Shown here: positions 50,374-60,117 of the stretch, piece by piece
Layout of the letters: each line of letters begins with the position of its first letter
Position numbering within the stretch: the first letter of the stretch is position 1
Assembly (NCBI GenBank): GCA_949282255.1
Contig: CASDPA010000013.1
Coordinates: 33,323 to 97,322 of the forward strand
From: an uncultured Spirochaetales bacterium
GTDB lineage: Bacteria > Spirochaetota > Spirochaetia > Sphaerochaetales > Sphaerochaetaceae
Direction: 5' to 3'
Length of the DNA stretch: 64,000 nt
Program-made: the position numbers and the translations under genes
Notes under the pieces: generated by a model
The model's input: only the letters and a program-made list of their open reading frames with translations
Databases searched by the model: none
What the model was told of the DNA's origin: nothing

Positions 50374-51408
50374 TTATTCCGGCTTTTCTTTTGAATGGTC
50401 CGTGCTGTCATAAAGCCAGCATGCGACCTCATGGTCGTCCCCGACTCTGAACATCGGAGGAATATGGCATGAGCAGTATTCCATCTTGTGCGGGCATCTG
50501 TCATAGAAATAGCATCCGCTCCTTTCTTTATCGGGGCTGGGCACATCACCTTCCAAGACGATCCTCTGGCGGCTCCTTTCGACCTTCGGATCTGGAATCG
50601 GGGCCGCAGAAAGCAGTGCTTCCGTGTATGGATGCTTCGGATTTGAATAGAGCTCCTCGCTTTGGCTGATCTCCATGATCTTTCCAAGATACATGACCAC
50701 CACGCGGTGGGATATATGCTGGATGACCCCGAGGTCATGGGCGATGAAGATGAATGTTATCCCCAGCTCTTTCTGCAAATCCGAGATAAGGTTCAATATC
50801 TGCGCCTGGATGGACACATCGAGTGCGCTGACCGGCTCGTCGGCAAGGATGATCTCCGGATTGAGTGCCAAGGCCCTTGCAATCCCGATCCTCTGCCTCT
50901 GCCCGCCGGAAAACTCGTGCGGATAGCGGTTCTTGAACAGCTTGTTCAGCCCCACCTTCTCCATGAGCTCCTCGATCCTGTCCTCGATTTCGTCATCGGT
51001 CCACTTGTGGTCGAGAAGACCTCTTTTGTTGTAGATCCTCAGAGGCTCGGCGATGATCGTACGTACGGTCATCCTGGGGTCGAGGGAGGCATACGGATCC
51101 TGGAAGATCATCTGTATGTTGCGCCTTTCTTTCAAAAGGGTGTTCTTATCTGCGGTACAGAGGTCCACTCCATGGAAAAGCACCTGCCCCGATGTAGGTT
51201 TGTAAAGCTGCGCGATGGAACGCACGGTGGTGCTTTTCCCGCACCCGGATTCTCCTACGATACCAAGTGTCTCTCCTTTTCTGACTGTGAAAGAAATTCC
51301 GTCGACGGCACGGATGGCGCCTATCTGCTTTTTGAATATTCCACCGTTGTCGATGGGGAAATGCTGCTTGAGATCCTTTACTTCAAGGATGATTTCATGT
51401 TCTTGCAT
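50374..51408 (-). CDS. oppF: Oligopeptide ABC transporter ATP-binding protein OppF
   Basis: A 344-residue ATPase with Walker [10 protein letters not shown] (about 50), ABC signature FSGGQRQRIGIARAL, Walker B IILADEPVSALDVS, and the C-terminal oligopeptide extension with cysteines (CYFYDRCPHKMEYCSC) that in relatives binds a 4Fe-4S cluster. With OppD it powers peptide import. AAGGAGG precedes the ATG at 51408, inside the oppD end (14-base overlap). Confidence 0.96.
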   Translation of the reverse strand: MQEHEIILEVKDLKQHFPIDNGGIFKKQIGAIRAVDGISFTVRKGETLGIVGESGCGKSTTVRSIAQLYKPTSGQVLFHGVDLCTADKNTLLKERRNIQMIFQDPYASLDPRMTVRTIIAEPLRIYNKRGLLDHKWTDDEIEDRIEELMEKVGLNKLFKNRYPHEFSGGQRQRIGIARALALNPEIILADEPVSALDVSIQAQILNLISDLQKELGITFIFIAHDLGVIQHISHRVVVMYLGKIMEISQSEELYSNPKHPYTEALLSAAPIPDPKVERSRQRIVLEGDVPSPDKERSGCYFYDRCPHKMEYCSCHIPPMFRVGDDHEVACWLYDSTDHSKEKPE

Positions 51409-52432
51409 TCTGTGCCTCCTTGAGCTTGGCTGCGATTTCCTTCTCATCGGCGTAGAGCCAACAGGATACGCGGTGATTTTCACTCATGGCCTTTTCCGGC
51501 GGATAAGCGCATCTGCACACATCCATGGCCTTGTGGCATCTTGGATGGAATGGACAGCAGGGTGGAAGATCTATCACGTTTGGTGGCTGGCCTTCGATCG
51601 AAAAGAGCTTTTCACCTTTCGGTCCGTCGAGTTTCGGCACGGAAGCGATCAGCCCCTCCGTGTAAGGATGCAGATGGTTTTCAAACAGCTCGTCGGTCGG
51701 AGCATGCTCGACTATGCGCCCTGCATACATGACACATACCTTGTCGCACATCCCTGCAACAACTCCAAGATCATGAGTAATCAATATGACTGCGGTCTTG
51801 AACTGCTGGCTCAGTTTCTTGATCAGTTCGAGTATCTGTGCCTGGATTGTGACATCCAGGGCAGTGGTTGGTTCGTCGGCGATCAAAAGCTCTGCGTTAC
51901 AGCTGAGAGCCATCGCAATCATCACTCGCTGTCTCATGCCTCCGGAGAACTGGTGCGGATAGCAGTCGATCCTTTTTTCAGGTGATGGGATGCCTACAAG
52001 AGAGAGCATGTGCACTGCCCTTTCCCTTGCCTGCTGCTTTGTCATGTCCTGATGTAGCCGGATTGTCTCTATCATCTGTGTTGAGATCTTTAAAAACGGA
52101 TTGAGGCTGGTCATCGGATCCTGGAAGATCATGGAAATCTTGTTTCCCCTGATCTGTCTGAGGTCCTTTTCGCTCAGCTTCAGTATGTCCGTGCCTTCGT
52201 AAACGACCTCTCCTCCGACTATTTTCCCAGGAGGGGATGGGACGAGACGCATTATCGAGAGGTTCGTGACGCTCTTTCCGCATCCTGATTCTCCTACCAG
52301 CCCTACGGTTTCACCTTCATGAACTGTGAAGGAAACGCCGTCGACGGCTTTGACGATACCGGCATCCGTTTTGAAATGTGTCTGGAGGTTTTTTACTTCC
52401 AATATAACTTTTTCTTTTTCAAAGTCTTTCAT
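51395..52432 (-). CDS. oppD: Oligopeptide ABC transporter ATP-binding protein OppD
   Basis: A 345-residue ATPase: Walker [15 protein letters not shown] signature [15 protein letters not shown], Walker [17 protein letters not shown], switch VILITHDLG, and the C-terminal extension with a cysteine cluster ([17 protein letters not shown]). It lies nine bases after oppC. Confidence 0.96.
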   Translation of the reverse strand: MKDFEKEKVILEVKNLQTHFKTDAGIVKAVDGVSFTVHEGETVGLVGESGCGKSVTNLSIMRLVPSPPGKIVGGEVVYEGTDILKLSEKDLRQIRGNKISMIFQDPMTSLNPFLKISTQMIETIRLHQDMTKQQARERAVHMLSLVGIPSPEKRIDCYPHQFSGGMRQRVMIAMALSCNAELLIADEPTTALDVTIQAQILELIKKLSQQFKTAVILITHDLGVVAGMCDKVCVMYAGRIVEHAPTDELFENHLHPYTEGLIASVPKLDGPKGEKLFSIEGQPPNVIDLPPCCPFHPRCHKAMDVCRCAYPPEKAMSENHRVSCWLYADEKEIAAKLKEAQNART

Positions 52433-52441
52433 CTCGTCTCC

Positions 52442-54043
52442 TTAAAGCTGGTTCTTGCTCTGGGGATCGAAAGCATCTCTCAATCCGTCGCCTAAAAAGT
52501 TCATCGCGAAAAGGAATGTAATCATGACCAGGGATGGGAAAATCAGCTTCCATGGATATAGCGTCATCGCATCTACGGCATCACCGATGAGCGAGCCCCA
52601 TGATGCATAGGGCGCCTGCACTCCGAGTCCGAGGAACGAAAGGAACGATTCCTGCATTATGAAGCCCGGTATCCTGATTGTGGAATATACGATGATCACG
52701 GAAAGCGAGTTTGGAATCATGTGGCGGAAAATTATGTGCATTGTGCTTGCACCCATGCTCTTTGCCGCTTCCACGTACTCCTGGTTTTTAAGACTCATGA
52801 TCTGGCCTCGAACCATACGCGAGATGGTAAGCCACGAGACCAGGGCCAGGGCAAGGAACAGATTAAGCAGGTTCCGTCCGAAGATTGCCATACATATGAT
52901 TACCAGCAGCATGTAGGGCAGGCCATACATGACATCTACAAGTCTCATGAGATAGTAGTCTACCTTTCCGCCCTTGTATCCGGCAATGGCTCCGACAAGG
53001 ATTCCGATGAATACTGAGGCGATGGTTCCCACAAGACCGATGGCTATGGATACCTGTCCACCGTAGATGATCCTAGAAAGGAGGTCCCTGCCGAGATAGT
53101 CGGTGCCGAGATAATATCTTCTTTCGTGCATCTTTGTCGCTTTGATGTCCACGCTTATGCCGCCGTCGAGATCAAGGTGCCCCTTGTATGGGAATTCGAT
53201 TTCTCCGGCTGTATTCATCTGCTCGATGAGCTTCTGTACGTTTCTCTTTTCCAGCTGCTCTATATAGCCAAGCAGGTTGATTGTGGCCCTCTGCTTGAAC
53301 CCGTCGTCTCCGATGCTGTCCATCTCGAAATCGACAGCGGTTTCAAGATCTGCGCCACTTAAGGTACTGTCGTTTGTTTTAAGCTCGTTGGATATCGCGG
53401 TTCTGACCTCTGAATAAAGGCTCTGCTCGAGCACCTGCTGATCTGCTCCTATCAAGCTTGCATAGATCGGAAGCAATGTGTCATAGTCCGCCTTGTCAAG
53501 ATTTATCTTCTTTCCGTTCTTGTCGACATAATAGATCTTTGAGATGGTGATCTGGATGTCGTTATCGATTTTGCTCTGTAGCCTTTCGAGCTGCTTGATG
53601 TCGGAGGCACTGAACTCGAACGTCCCTTCCGCAAGCTGCTTTTCGCCTTCGGCATAGAGCAGGTTCCAAACCTTGTTGGTCTTTGCATCCTGTATCCATT
53701 GCTTTATCTGGGCATCCTCTTCAGGGGTCACTACAAGGTTTCCGGCTCTCCATACCTTGAAATACAGATTTTTCTTGTTCTGCTCAATCATCAGCTCTCC
53801 GCTTGTCTTTGTAAGGGAAGGAGAGAGGTTCTTATGATCTGTAATGGCCTCGTCATAAGGATAGATTGGAAGGATCGGGGCTGCAAGCGCAAGTATCGAA
53901 TAGATGATGACGACCACCATGCCTACAACTGCAAGCTTGTTCTTCTTCAGCCTTTTCCAAGCTTCTTTAGTCAGGCTGGTCCCTTCTATGGTCTGGTTGA
54001 ACTCGTTTGTCGCAACGAGTTTTCTTCTTTTGAACAGTTTCAC
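52442..54043 (-). CDS. oppC: Oligopeptide ABC transporter permease OppC with large periplasmic insert
   Basis: A 533-residue permease; usual OppC proteins are about 300. TM1 (LAVVGMVVVIIYSILALAAPIL, about 33-56) is followed by roughly 230 mostly hydrophilic residues rich in charged helix (KQWIQDAKTNKVW, IKQLERLQSKIDNDI, NEIKTND-like) before HERRYYLGTDYLGRDLLSRIIYG, where standard OppC resumes. The EAA loop EAAKSMGASTMHIIFRHMIPNSL is intact. The insert lies where the loop after TM1 faces the periplasm and could contact OppA or peptide. It lies 14 bases after oppB. Confidence 0.93.
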   Translation of the reverse strand: MKLFKRRKLVATNEFNQTIEGTSLTKEAWKRLKKNKLAVVGMVVVIIYSILALAAPILPIYPYDEAITDHKNLSPSLTKTSGELMIEQNKKNLYFKVWRAGNLVVTPEEDAQIKQWIQDAKTNKVWNLLYAEGEKQLAEGTFEFSASDIKQLERLQSKIDNDIQITISKIYYVDKNGKKINLDKADYDTLLPIYASLIGADQQVLEQSLYSEVRTAISNELKTNDSTLSGADLETAVDFEMDSIGDDGFKQRATINLLGYIEQLEKRNVQKLIEQMNTAGEIEFPYKGHLDLDGGISVDIKATKMHERRYYLGTDYLGRDLLSRIIYGGQVSIAIGLVGTIASVFIGILVGAIAGYKGGKVDYYLMRLVDVMYGLPYMLLVIICMAIFGRNLLNLFLALALVSWLTISRMVRGQIMSLKNQEYVEAAKSMGASTMHIIFRHMIPNSLSVIIVYSTIRIPGFIMQESFLSFLGLGVQAPYASWGSLIGDAVDAMTLYPWKLIFPSLVMITFLFAMNFLGDGLRDAFDPQSKNQL

Positions 54044-54057
54044 TTTCTCCCTCCGCC

Positions 54058-54996
54058 TTATTTGTACGTGATCCTGGGATCAAGCTGCGCATATATGATG
54101 TCGACGATGAAGTTCATCACGACGAGGATTGCGGAATAAACGATGACTACGCCGACGATGAGGGTGTAGTCGCGGTTGAATGAGCTTTGCACGAAGAACT
54201 TTCCAAGTCCGGGGACGATGAACACCTGTTCCACCACGATGCTTCCTGTAAGGATGCCTGCGAAGGCTGGTCCGAGATATGAAACCACAGGCAGCATCGC
54301 ACCTTTCATGGCATGCTTGAATATTATAGTGCTGTTTTTCATTCCCTTTGCTTTTGCTGTGCGGATATAATCGCTTCTCAGTGTCTCGAGCATGCTGCTT
54401 CTGGTAAGTCTTGCAATGTCCGCATAGTAGGCGAAGGAGAGTGCAATCACAGGCAGGACTGCTGTCGTCCATGGCGCCTGTCCGTCCATGAACCATCCTG
54501 TGGTCGGGAACCACTTGAGCTGCATGGTGAAAATGTTCTGCAATAACGGTCCTATGACGAAAAGCGGCACCGACAGCCCCAGGGCGGCCAAGGCCATAGG
54601 TATGTAATCCAATACCGTATTCTGCTTTACAGCCGCTATTATCCCTAATGATATGCCGAAAATGAGCGCTACCGCCATCGCCATGCTTCCCAGAACAATC
54701 GAATTGGGTAGGGAATTGCCTATGAGATAATTCACGTCATGATCCTTATATTTATAGGATGGCCCCAAATCCCCTCTGAGGATGTCAAGCATGTATCTGG
54801 CGTACTGTTTCGGTAATGGCTCGTCAAAGTGGTACTTTGCCTCGATGTTCTTTTTTACGACTTCGGGAAGGGCCCTTTCTCCGTCAAACGGACCACCTGG
54901 TGCGATTCTGACGATGAAGAAGCTGAGTGTGATGATGATCAGCAACGTTGGGATCATGCCCAGAAGCCGCTTGATGATGTATTTTGTCATCGGCAA
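54058..54996 (-). CDS. oppB: Oligopeptide ABC transporter permease OppB
   Basis: A 312-residue permease with six helices. It starts MTKYIIKRLLGMIPTLLIIITLSFFIV, has PGGPFDGERALPEVVKKNIEAKYHFDEPLPKQYARY, the EAA-like RTAKAKGMKNSTIIFKHAMKGA loop and ends FIVDIIYAQLDPRITYK, typical of OppB. AAGGAG precedes the ATG. First gene of oppBCDF. Confidence 0.96.
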   Translation of the reverse strand: MPMTKYIIKRLLGMIPTLLIIITLSFFIVRIAPGGPFDGERALPEVVKKNIEAKYHFDEPLPKQYARYMLDILRGDLGPSYKYKDHDVNYLIGNSLPNSIVLGSMAMAVALIFGISLGIIAAVKQNTVLDYIPMALAALGLSVPLFVIGPLLQNIFTMQLKWFPTTGWFMDGQAPWTTAVLPVIALSFAYYADIARLTRSSMLETLRSDYIRTAKAKGMKNSTIIFKHAMKGAMLPVVSYLGPAFAGILTGSIVVEQVFIVPGLGKFFVQSSFNRDYTLIVGVVIVYSAILVVMNFIVDIIYAQLDPRITYK

Positions 54997-55075
54997 CTCC
55001 TTATACTTTTTAGCTATAAAACCTGAGCATCCCTAAATTTTTTCAGGTCTAACCAAATTTTCGAACTAATAGTCA

Positions 55076-55106
55076 ATTATATACAGGAATTGGGTTGGGC
55101 TGTCAA
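55076..55106 (-). promoter_or_regulatory. Promoter of oppBCDF
   Basis: TTGACA (55106-55101) with TATATA (55083-55078) at 17 bases or TATAAT (55081-55076) at 19. It would give an mRNA leader of about 75 bases containing the AAGGAG of oppB, in contrast to the leaderless genes. Confidence 0.65.
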
Positions 55107-55212
55107 CTTTTCACCCGGGCGGGATAAAAAGGAAAAAGTTTTTTTCTTCCTCATGCATAAAAAAGCATGTTATTGATATCCATGCCAAAGCATGAGCAAA
55201 GAGGTACGCCAC

Positions 55213-55241
55213 TTGAAAAGAATCTTTCTTCTTATGATAAT
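55213..55241 (+). promoter_or_regulatory. Promoter of rimO (near-leaderless)
   Basis: TTGAAA (55213-55218), 17-base spacer, GATAAT (55236-55241), eight bases, GTG at 55250. Upstream, 55154-55192 holds paired CATGC/GCATG repeats able to form two small hairpins. Confidence 0.45.
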
Positions 55242-55249
55242 GTTTGCTT

Positions 55250-56578
55250 GTGAAAAAGATTTATTTGGAAAGCCTGGGGTGTGCCAAAAACCAGGTGGAC
55301 AGCGAAATCCTGCTGACATATGCTCTTGAAAACGGCTATGAGAGGACGGACGATCCTCTCAAGGCTTCAATCATCGTGGTCAATTCCTGCGGTTTTATCG
55401 AGGATGCGAAGAAAGAATCCATAGAAACCCTTCTTTCTTTCAGGCAGATGTATCCGCATGCGAAAATAGTTTTGGCGGGATGCCTTGCCCAAAGGTATGC
55501 AGAGGAGATGGATTTGGAGGAGGCCGATGCCATATTCGGCAATCATGATCTTTCACATTTTCCGGAAATACTTGAAAAGGTGGAAAAAGGGCAGCGCCCG
55601 GTTGTCAGGTATCCTTATCCCGATCCCGATTGCGAGAGGGATGACAGGCTTGTCCTCCTATCCTTTCCGCGTACGGCTTTCTTAAAGATAAGCGAGGGAT
55701 GCAACCATTGCTGCGCATACTGTGCGATTCCCCTTATCCGCGGCCCTCTGAGAAGCCGGCCGATGGATAAGATCATAAAAGAGGCAAAGAGGCTTATAAG
55801 CGAAGGGATTTATGAGATAAATGTCATCGCCCAGGATTTGGGAGCCTACGGCCTTGATATCGACGGTAAAAGCCATTTTGTCGAGCTGATGGACCGCCTG
55901 TCCTCGCTTGAAGGGGATTTTGTGCTGAGAATGCTGTACATTCATCCGGATACTTTCCCGATGGATTTGATAGACCTTGCCGCATCACGTGACAAGATTC
56001 TTCCTTACTTTGATATCCCATTCCAGCATTCCTGGCCCGGTGTTCTTCGTCCAATGGGGAGAACAGGCGACCGTACAAGTTATGTCGGCTTGATAAGAAA
56101 GATAAGGGATGTGCTTCCTGATGCTGTGATCCGCTCCACCTTGATGCTTGGCTTCCCTGGAGAGGATGAGCAGGCTTTCGAAGATTTGAAACTGTTTGTT
56201 AAAGAAGCATCTCTTGATTGGATGGGCTCGTTCCTTTATTCCAGGGAGGAGGATACCCCGGCTTATAAGATGCGGAACAAGAAGGAGCATGACAAGGCTC
56301 ATAAGATTGCCGCAAAATGGCAGCAGGAGCTGCAGGCTTTGCAGGACGGCATTTCCTCCGAGCGGATGAAAAGATTTGTAGGCCGGGTTTTCAAGGCCAT
56401 TGTGGAAGAGCCGATAGAGGGGGAGAAGATGGCATTCGGGCGCATTTACGCCCAGGCTCCGGAAGTTGACGGCGTATGCGTGATCTCCGGGGAGGATCTG
56501 AAGCCTGGGGACGTATGCACCGTCCGGGTGGTCAAGACCATGGGTTTTGATCTGGATACGGTGAAGATCGATGGTTGA
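55250..56578 (+). CDS. rimO: Ribosomal protein S12 methylthiotransferase RimO
   Basis: A 442-residue radical SAM methylthiotransferase that modifies an aspartate of S12. The N-terminal UPF0004 domain begins ESLGCAKNQVDSE and has VNSCGFIEDAKKES and AGCLAQRY (three cluster cysteines). The radical SAM motif is ISEGCNHCCAYCAIP, followed by RGPLRSRP, typical of RimO. A C-terminal TRAM domain ends the protein (GRIYAQAPEVDGVCVI). The GTG at 55250 is preferred to a TTG six bases earlier; no clear Shine-Dalgarno. The end overlaps the helicase start by eight bases. Confidence 0.96.
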   Translation: MKKIYLESLGCAKNQVDSEILLTYALENGYERTDDPLKASIIVVNSCGFIEDAKKESIETLLSFRQMYPHAKIVLAGCLAQRYAEEMDLEEADAIFGNHDLSHFPEILEKVEKGQRPVVRYPYPDPDCERDDRLVLLSFPRTAFLKISEGCNHCCAYCAIPLIRGPLRSRPMDKIIKEAKRLISEGIYEINVIAQDLGAYGLDIDGKSHFVELMDRLSSLEGDFVLRMLYIHPDTFPMDLIDLAASRDKILPYFDIPFQHSWPGVLRPMGRTGDRTSYVGLIRKIRDVLPDAVIRSTLMLGFPGEDEQAFEDLKLFVKEASLDWMGSFLYSREEDTPAYKMRNKKEHDKAHKIAAKWQQELQALQDGISSERMKRFVGRVFKAIVEEPIEGEKMAFGRIYAQAPEVDGVCVISGEDLKPGDVCTVRVVKTMGFDLDTVKIDG

Positions 56579-58937
56579 TCTAGCTTCTCTCAACACTGAG
56601 CAGAAGGAGGCTGTGCTCGACAGGGAGCATAATCTCCTGCTGCTTGCCTGCGCCGGAAGCGGCAAGACACGTACAATAACCAGCAAGATCGCCTATTACC
56701 TTGAGAATGGCATATTGAAACCTTATCAGATATTGGCTGTGACATTTACAAACAAGGCTGCCCATGAGATGAGGGAAAGGATAGGGGCGATGCTGCCTGA
56801 AATGGATCTTTTCTCACTGCAGATGAGGACTTTCCATTCGTTCGGAGCATATGTTTTGCGTCTTCATGGCACACTCATCGGCTTGGATGACAATTTTTCC
56901 ATATACGACGATGATGATTCCCTTTCCCTGCTTTCCAACACATTTTCCAATGTCGATAAGAAAATCCTCCGAGGCTATCAGAAGTGCATCTCAAAGGCAA
57001 AGGATATGGGTATGGATCCTGATGATAACCGCCTGAGTTTTATAAATGCGGATCCTGAATTCCGTATGGCCTACAGGGGATATGAGGCGGCATTGAGAAA
57101 AACCGGCAACTGTGATTTTGCCGATCTCATTTCACGGACGGTACGCCTGTTCGACGAGCATGAGGATGTCGCAGAAAAATATCGTAGGCGTTTCCGCCTA
57201 GTCCTGGTGGATGAGTATCAGGATTCAAACAGCATGCAGTTCGAATTTTTAAAAAGGATTGTTGGAAAGGATACCCAGCTCTGCGTTGTGGGGGACGATG
57301 ACCAATCGATTTATTCTTTCAGGGGCGCGGACATATCAAATATTCTGACATTCACCTCCTCGTTTGAGAATGTCAGGGAAATAAAGCTTGAGAAAAATTA
57401 CAGAAGCACCGAGGAGATATTGTCCATCGCTTCTGCCGTGATAGATAAGAACGTATCCAGGCATAAAAAAGCGATTGTGAGTGCAAACGGTGTCCATGGC
57501 AGCAAGCCCGAGCTGCTTTTTTCCGCAGGGGACAGGGATGAGGCTGAAAAGATTGCGGCGATAATCAAGCTAAGCAGGAATTATTCTGATACTGCAGTCA
57601 TATACAGGACCAATGCCCAGTCGCTTGCTTTCGAGCAGGCATTTTCAAGAGAGAGGATACCCCACCATCTCGTGGGTGCCCTCAGGTTCTATGACCGCGA
57701 GGAGATAAAGGATGCCCTTGCTTTTTTGTTTCTGCTTGCCAATTCCCGTGACAGTGTGAATTTCAGAAGGATAATCAATAAGCCCGCGCGTGGGATCGGC
57801 CCGAAGGCTGTCGAAGATATTCTTTCTTTTTCCGATGATGTCATCCTATGTCTTGAGGAATATACCCGAGAGGTGAAAACGAAGGCACAGCAAGGGGCTT
57901 ATAACTTCCTTTCCATCTATAAAGATATCAAAGAGGATATCAAATCGGGAGAGATGGATCTTGGATGGATTCTTTTCAAAGCAATATCCAGCCTGGGATT
58001 ATTGGATTTGTACAAGGAGGAGAAAGATCCGGCAATACGCCGTTCCCGGCTCGAGAACCTCGATGCCCTGAGGGGATCTCTTTCTGAAAGCGGAGTTGGG
58101 GATCTTGAGAGGAAACTGTATGATTATCTTGAATCCATAACCCTTGATTCAACCACCTTGGGAGGTACCGGGGTCGAAGATGGGGAAGGGGTTACTCTGA
58201 TTACAATGCATAACACAAAAGGGCTTGAATTCAACAGGGTGTTCGTTGTCGGCCTTGAAGATGAGCTTATTCCAGGACAGGGGGTGGAGGAGGATAATAT
58301 AGAAGAGGAGAGGCGCATATTCTATGTTGCCATCACGCGTGCGCGCAGATATCTGTATTTATCCTATGCACTTTCCCGTTTCCAATGGGGACGGTCACAG
58401 ATTGAGACTCCAAGCCGGTTTTTAAAGGATATCCCACATGAGCTTTATAATGGTAGTCTGGCGGACCGCAGGGTCTACAATGTTTACGGTTCGGTTGGCT
58501 CCAGGGTTGTCAGATCTTATCAGAGCGAAGAGAAAAAGGTTGAGAACCGACCTCAGTGGGCGGCCAAGGTTGAGGTAATAAAAAAGCCTAAGAAGAATCC
58601 GGAATCGGGATTCGAGGTCGGCCAGAGGGTTAAAAGTTCCATATATGGTGTTGGCACCATTCTCTCCATGGAGGGGAATGTGGGACGCCGCATGATGAAC
58701 ATCCTGTTTGACAATAAAGGCAAAGTGCGGCTCAATGAGGCTTATGCCACCTTGGAAGTGTTGTCAAAAAAGCAGAATCAGGGTTTTGCTGTCGGGGACA
58801 GGGTAAAAAGCTCCTCATATGGCGATGGCGTGATCTCTGATATTGCGGAAGTTCGTGGCAACAGGGTTCTTACGGTGGATTTTTCCGGGTCGGTTGTGAA
58901 GCTCATAGAAAGTTATGCAAAACTTGAAAAGCTCTGA
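56571..58937 (+). CDS. pcrA: UvrD/PcrA-type DNA helicase with duplicated C-terminal Tudor-like domain
   Basis: A 788-residue superfamily 1A helicase: LLACAGSGKTRTI (I), AVTFTNKAAHEM (Ia), VDEYQDSN (II), VVGDDDQSIYSFRGAD (III), LEKNYRSTEEI (IV), LITMHNTKGLEFNRVFV (V) and FYVAITRARRYL (VI). It unwinds DNA in repair and replication restart. The C terminus carries two copies of a domain starting GFEVGQRVKSSIYGVGTI (about residue 680) and GFAVGDRVKSSSYGDGVI (about 735). In PcrA/UvrD a single such Tudor-like domain binds RNA polymerase. The start overlaps the rimO stop, so the genes are coupled. Confidence 0.93.
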   Translation: MVDLASLNTEQKEAVLDREHNLLLLACAGSGKTRTITSKIAYYLENGILKPYQILAVTFTNKAAHEMRERIGAMLPEMDLFSLQMRTFHSFGAYVLRLHGTLIGLDDNFSIYDDDDSLSLLSNTFSNVDKKILRGYQKCISKAKDMGMDPDDNRLSFINADPEFRMAYRGYEAALRKTGNCDFADLISRTVRLFDEHEDVAEKYRRRFRLVLVDEYQDSNSMQFEFLKRIVGKDTQLCVVGDDDQSIYSFRGADISNILTFTSSFENVREIKLEKNYRSTEEILSIASAVIDKNVSRHKKAIVSANGVHGSKPELLFSAGDRDEAEKIAAIIKLSRNYSDTAVIYRTNAQSLAFEQAFSRERIPHHLVGALRFYDREEIKDALAFLFLLANSRDSVNFRRIINKPARGIGPKAVEDILSFSDDVILCLEEYTREVKTKAQQGAYNFLSIYKDIKEDIKSGEMDLGWILFKAISSLGLLDLYKEEKDPAIRRSRLENLDALRGSLSESGVGDLERKLYDYLESITLDSTTLGGTGVEDGEGVTLITMHNTKGLEFNRVFVVGLEDELIPGQGVEEDNIEEERRIFYVAITRARRYLYLSYALSRFQWGRSQIETPSRFLKDIPHELYNGSLADRRVYNVYGSVGSRVVRSYQSEEKKVENRPQWAAKVEVIKKPKKNPESGFEVGQRVKSSIYGVGTILSMEGNVGRRMMNILFDNKGKVRLNEAYATLEVLSKKQNQGFAVGDRVKSSSYGDGVISDIAEVRGNRVLTVDFSGSVVKLIESYAKLEKL

Positions 58938-58969
58938 GTCTCCATTTGTTTTTCCTGCCTGTATGGTAC

Positions 58970-58999
58970 TTTACATGGATTTGGTTTTTAGGCTATAAT
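58970..58999 (+). promoter_or_regulatory. Promoter of rplM-rpsI
   Basis: TTTACA (58970-58975), 18-base spacer, perfect TATAAT (58994-58999). It implies a leader of about 235 bases before rplM. Confidence 0.65.
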
Positions 59000-59005
59000 G
59001 CCAAC

Positions 59006-59239
59006 TTGGCTGGTTTTGTGCCGGCTGTACGCAAAAAAGGCGGAAAGGCTTAACAGAAGAATGGACCTCCACAATCCTTTCTCGTTTTGTCTTCCTCCTC
59101 TTGCAGGATGTCTTAGGGATGCTTGTCGCGGACAAAGGCTTTCCTTTCTTCCCCCTTTCCCCGGAAGATGGAAACCACGGCATGGTCTTTTAAGCCGGTG
59201 AACCTTGCAGGTGCGGAAAAAAATGCTAAAGGGTTAATT
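59006..59239 (+). promoter_or_regulatory. Long rplM leader, candidate L13 autoregulatory region
   Basis: About 235 bases with no supported ORF between the promoter and the L13 start. It includes a pyrimidine-rich stretch (about 59137-59162) and GCCGGTGAACCTTGCAGGTGCGG (about 59193-59215) that could form structure near the start. Ribosomal protein operons are often controlled by their own product through such leaders; no known motif was positively identified. Confidence 0.35.
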
Positions 59240-59668
59240 ATGAAGACTATTTTTATCAAGCCCGCTACAGTTGAGAAGAAATGGTATCTCATCGATGCGG
59301 AGGGAAAGAACCTTGGTAGGGTCGCAGTGGCCGCAGCAAGGATTTTAAGAGGCAAGAACAAGGCCGAATATGTTCCCCACCAGGATCTCGGCGATTACGT
59401 CATCATCATCAACGCCGCAAAGGCAACCGTCACCGGAAACAAGATGGAAGATAAGAAGTACTACAATTATTCCATGTATCCAGGCGGGCTCAAGGAAGAG
59501 AGCTATGGCGATCTTCTCAAGAGAAAGCCCACATATCCGATGGAGCATGCAATCAAGGGAATGCTTCCTCATGGAAAGCTTGGAAGAAAGCTCTTCACGA
59601 ATGTGAAGGTATATGCAGGTGCAGAGCATCCGCATCTTGCCCAGAAGCCGGAAGTGGTGGAACTTTGA
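59240..59668 (+). CDS. rplM: 50S ribosomal protein L13
   Basis: A 142-residue ribosomal protein: KKWYLIDAEGKNLGRVAVAAARILRGKNK, VIIINAAKATVTGNKM, YYNYSMYPGGLKEESYGDLL and AIKGMLPHGKLGRKLFTNVKVYAG HPHLAQKPE are all typical. The longer frame to 59123 is not supported. It is followed by rpsI 14 bases later, the conserved L13-S9 pair. Confidence 0.98.
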   Translation: MKTIFIKPATVEKKWYLIDAEGKNLGRVAVAAARILRGKNKAEYVPHQDLGDYVIIINAAKATVTGNKMEDKKYYNYSMYPGGLKEESYGDLLKRKPTYPMEHAIKGMLPHGKLGRKLFTNVKVYAGAEHPHLAQKPEVVEL

Positions 59669-59682
59669 GGAGGTAGATGGAT

Positions 59683-60096
59683 ATGGCAAAGAAAGTAGAG
59701 AATAAGGTTGTCAACCTCGGAAGTGGAGTTGGCCGCCGTAAGACTGCGGTCGCTAGGGTTTACCTCAGGGAAGGTAATGGCAAGATCACCATCAACGGCA
59801 AACCTGTTGAGGAGTATTTTGTTGATGCGCTGAATGCGAAGCTTGTTTCCGAACCTTTTGTTGTAACCGGTACGGAAGGGAAATACGATCTCGTCATCAA
59901 CGTATACGGTGGTGGCATCAAGGGGCAGGCTGAAGCTTGCAGACATGGTGTTGCAAGAGCTCTCGTCGATGAGAACGAAGACTATAAGGCAGCTCTCCAT
60001 ACAGCAGGCCTCATGACCAGAGACCCGAGAATGGTGGAAAGAAAGAAGTATGGTCAGCGCGGAGCAAGAAGGCGCTTCCAGTTCTCAAAGAGATAA
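59683..60096 (+). CDS. rpsI: 30S ribosomal protein S9
   Basis: A 137-residue protein with GVGRRKTAVARVYLREGNGKITINGKP at the start, VYGGGIKGQAEACRHGVARAL in the middle and the C-terminal tail YGQRGARRRFQFSKR that reaches the ribosomal P site. ATG at 59683 has GGAGG at nine bases; an alternative ATG at 59677 would be only three bases from it. Confidence 0.98.
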   Translation: MAKKVENKVVNLGSGVGRRKTAVARVYLREGNGKITINGKPVEEYFVDALNAKLVSEPFVVTGTEGKYDLVINVYGGGIKGQAEACRHGVARALVDENEDYKAALHTAGLMTRDPRMVERKKYGQRGARRRFQFSKR

Positions 60097-60117
60097 TCGT
60101 TTTTATGGACTATCAAA

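Noticed and set aside
59123..59239. N-terminal extension of L13
   Set aside because: Not conserved in L13, no ribosome-binding site, and it falls in the leader after a perfect TATAAT promoter.
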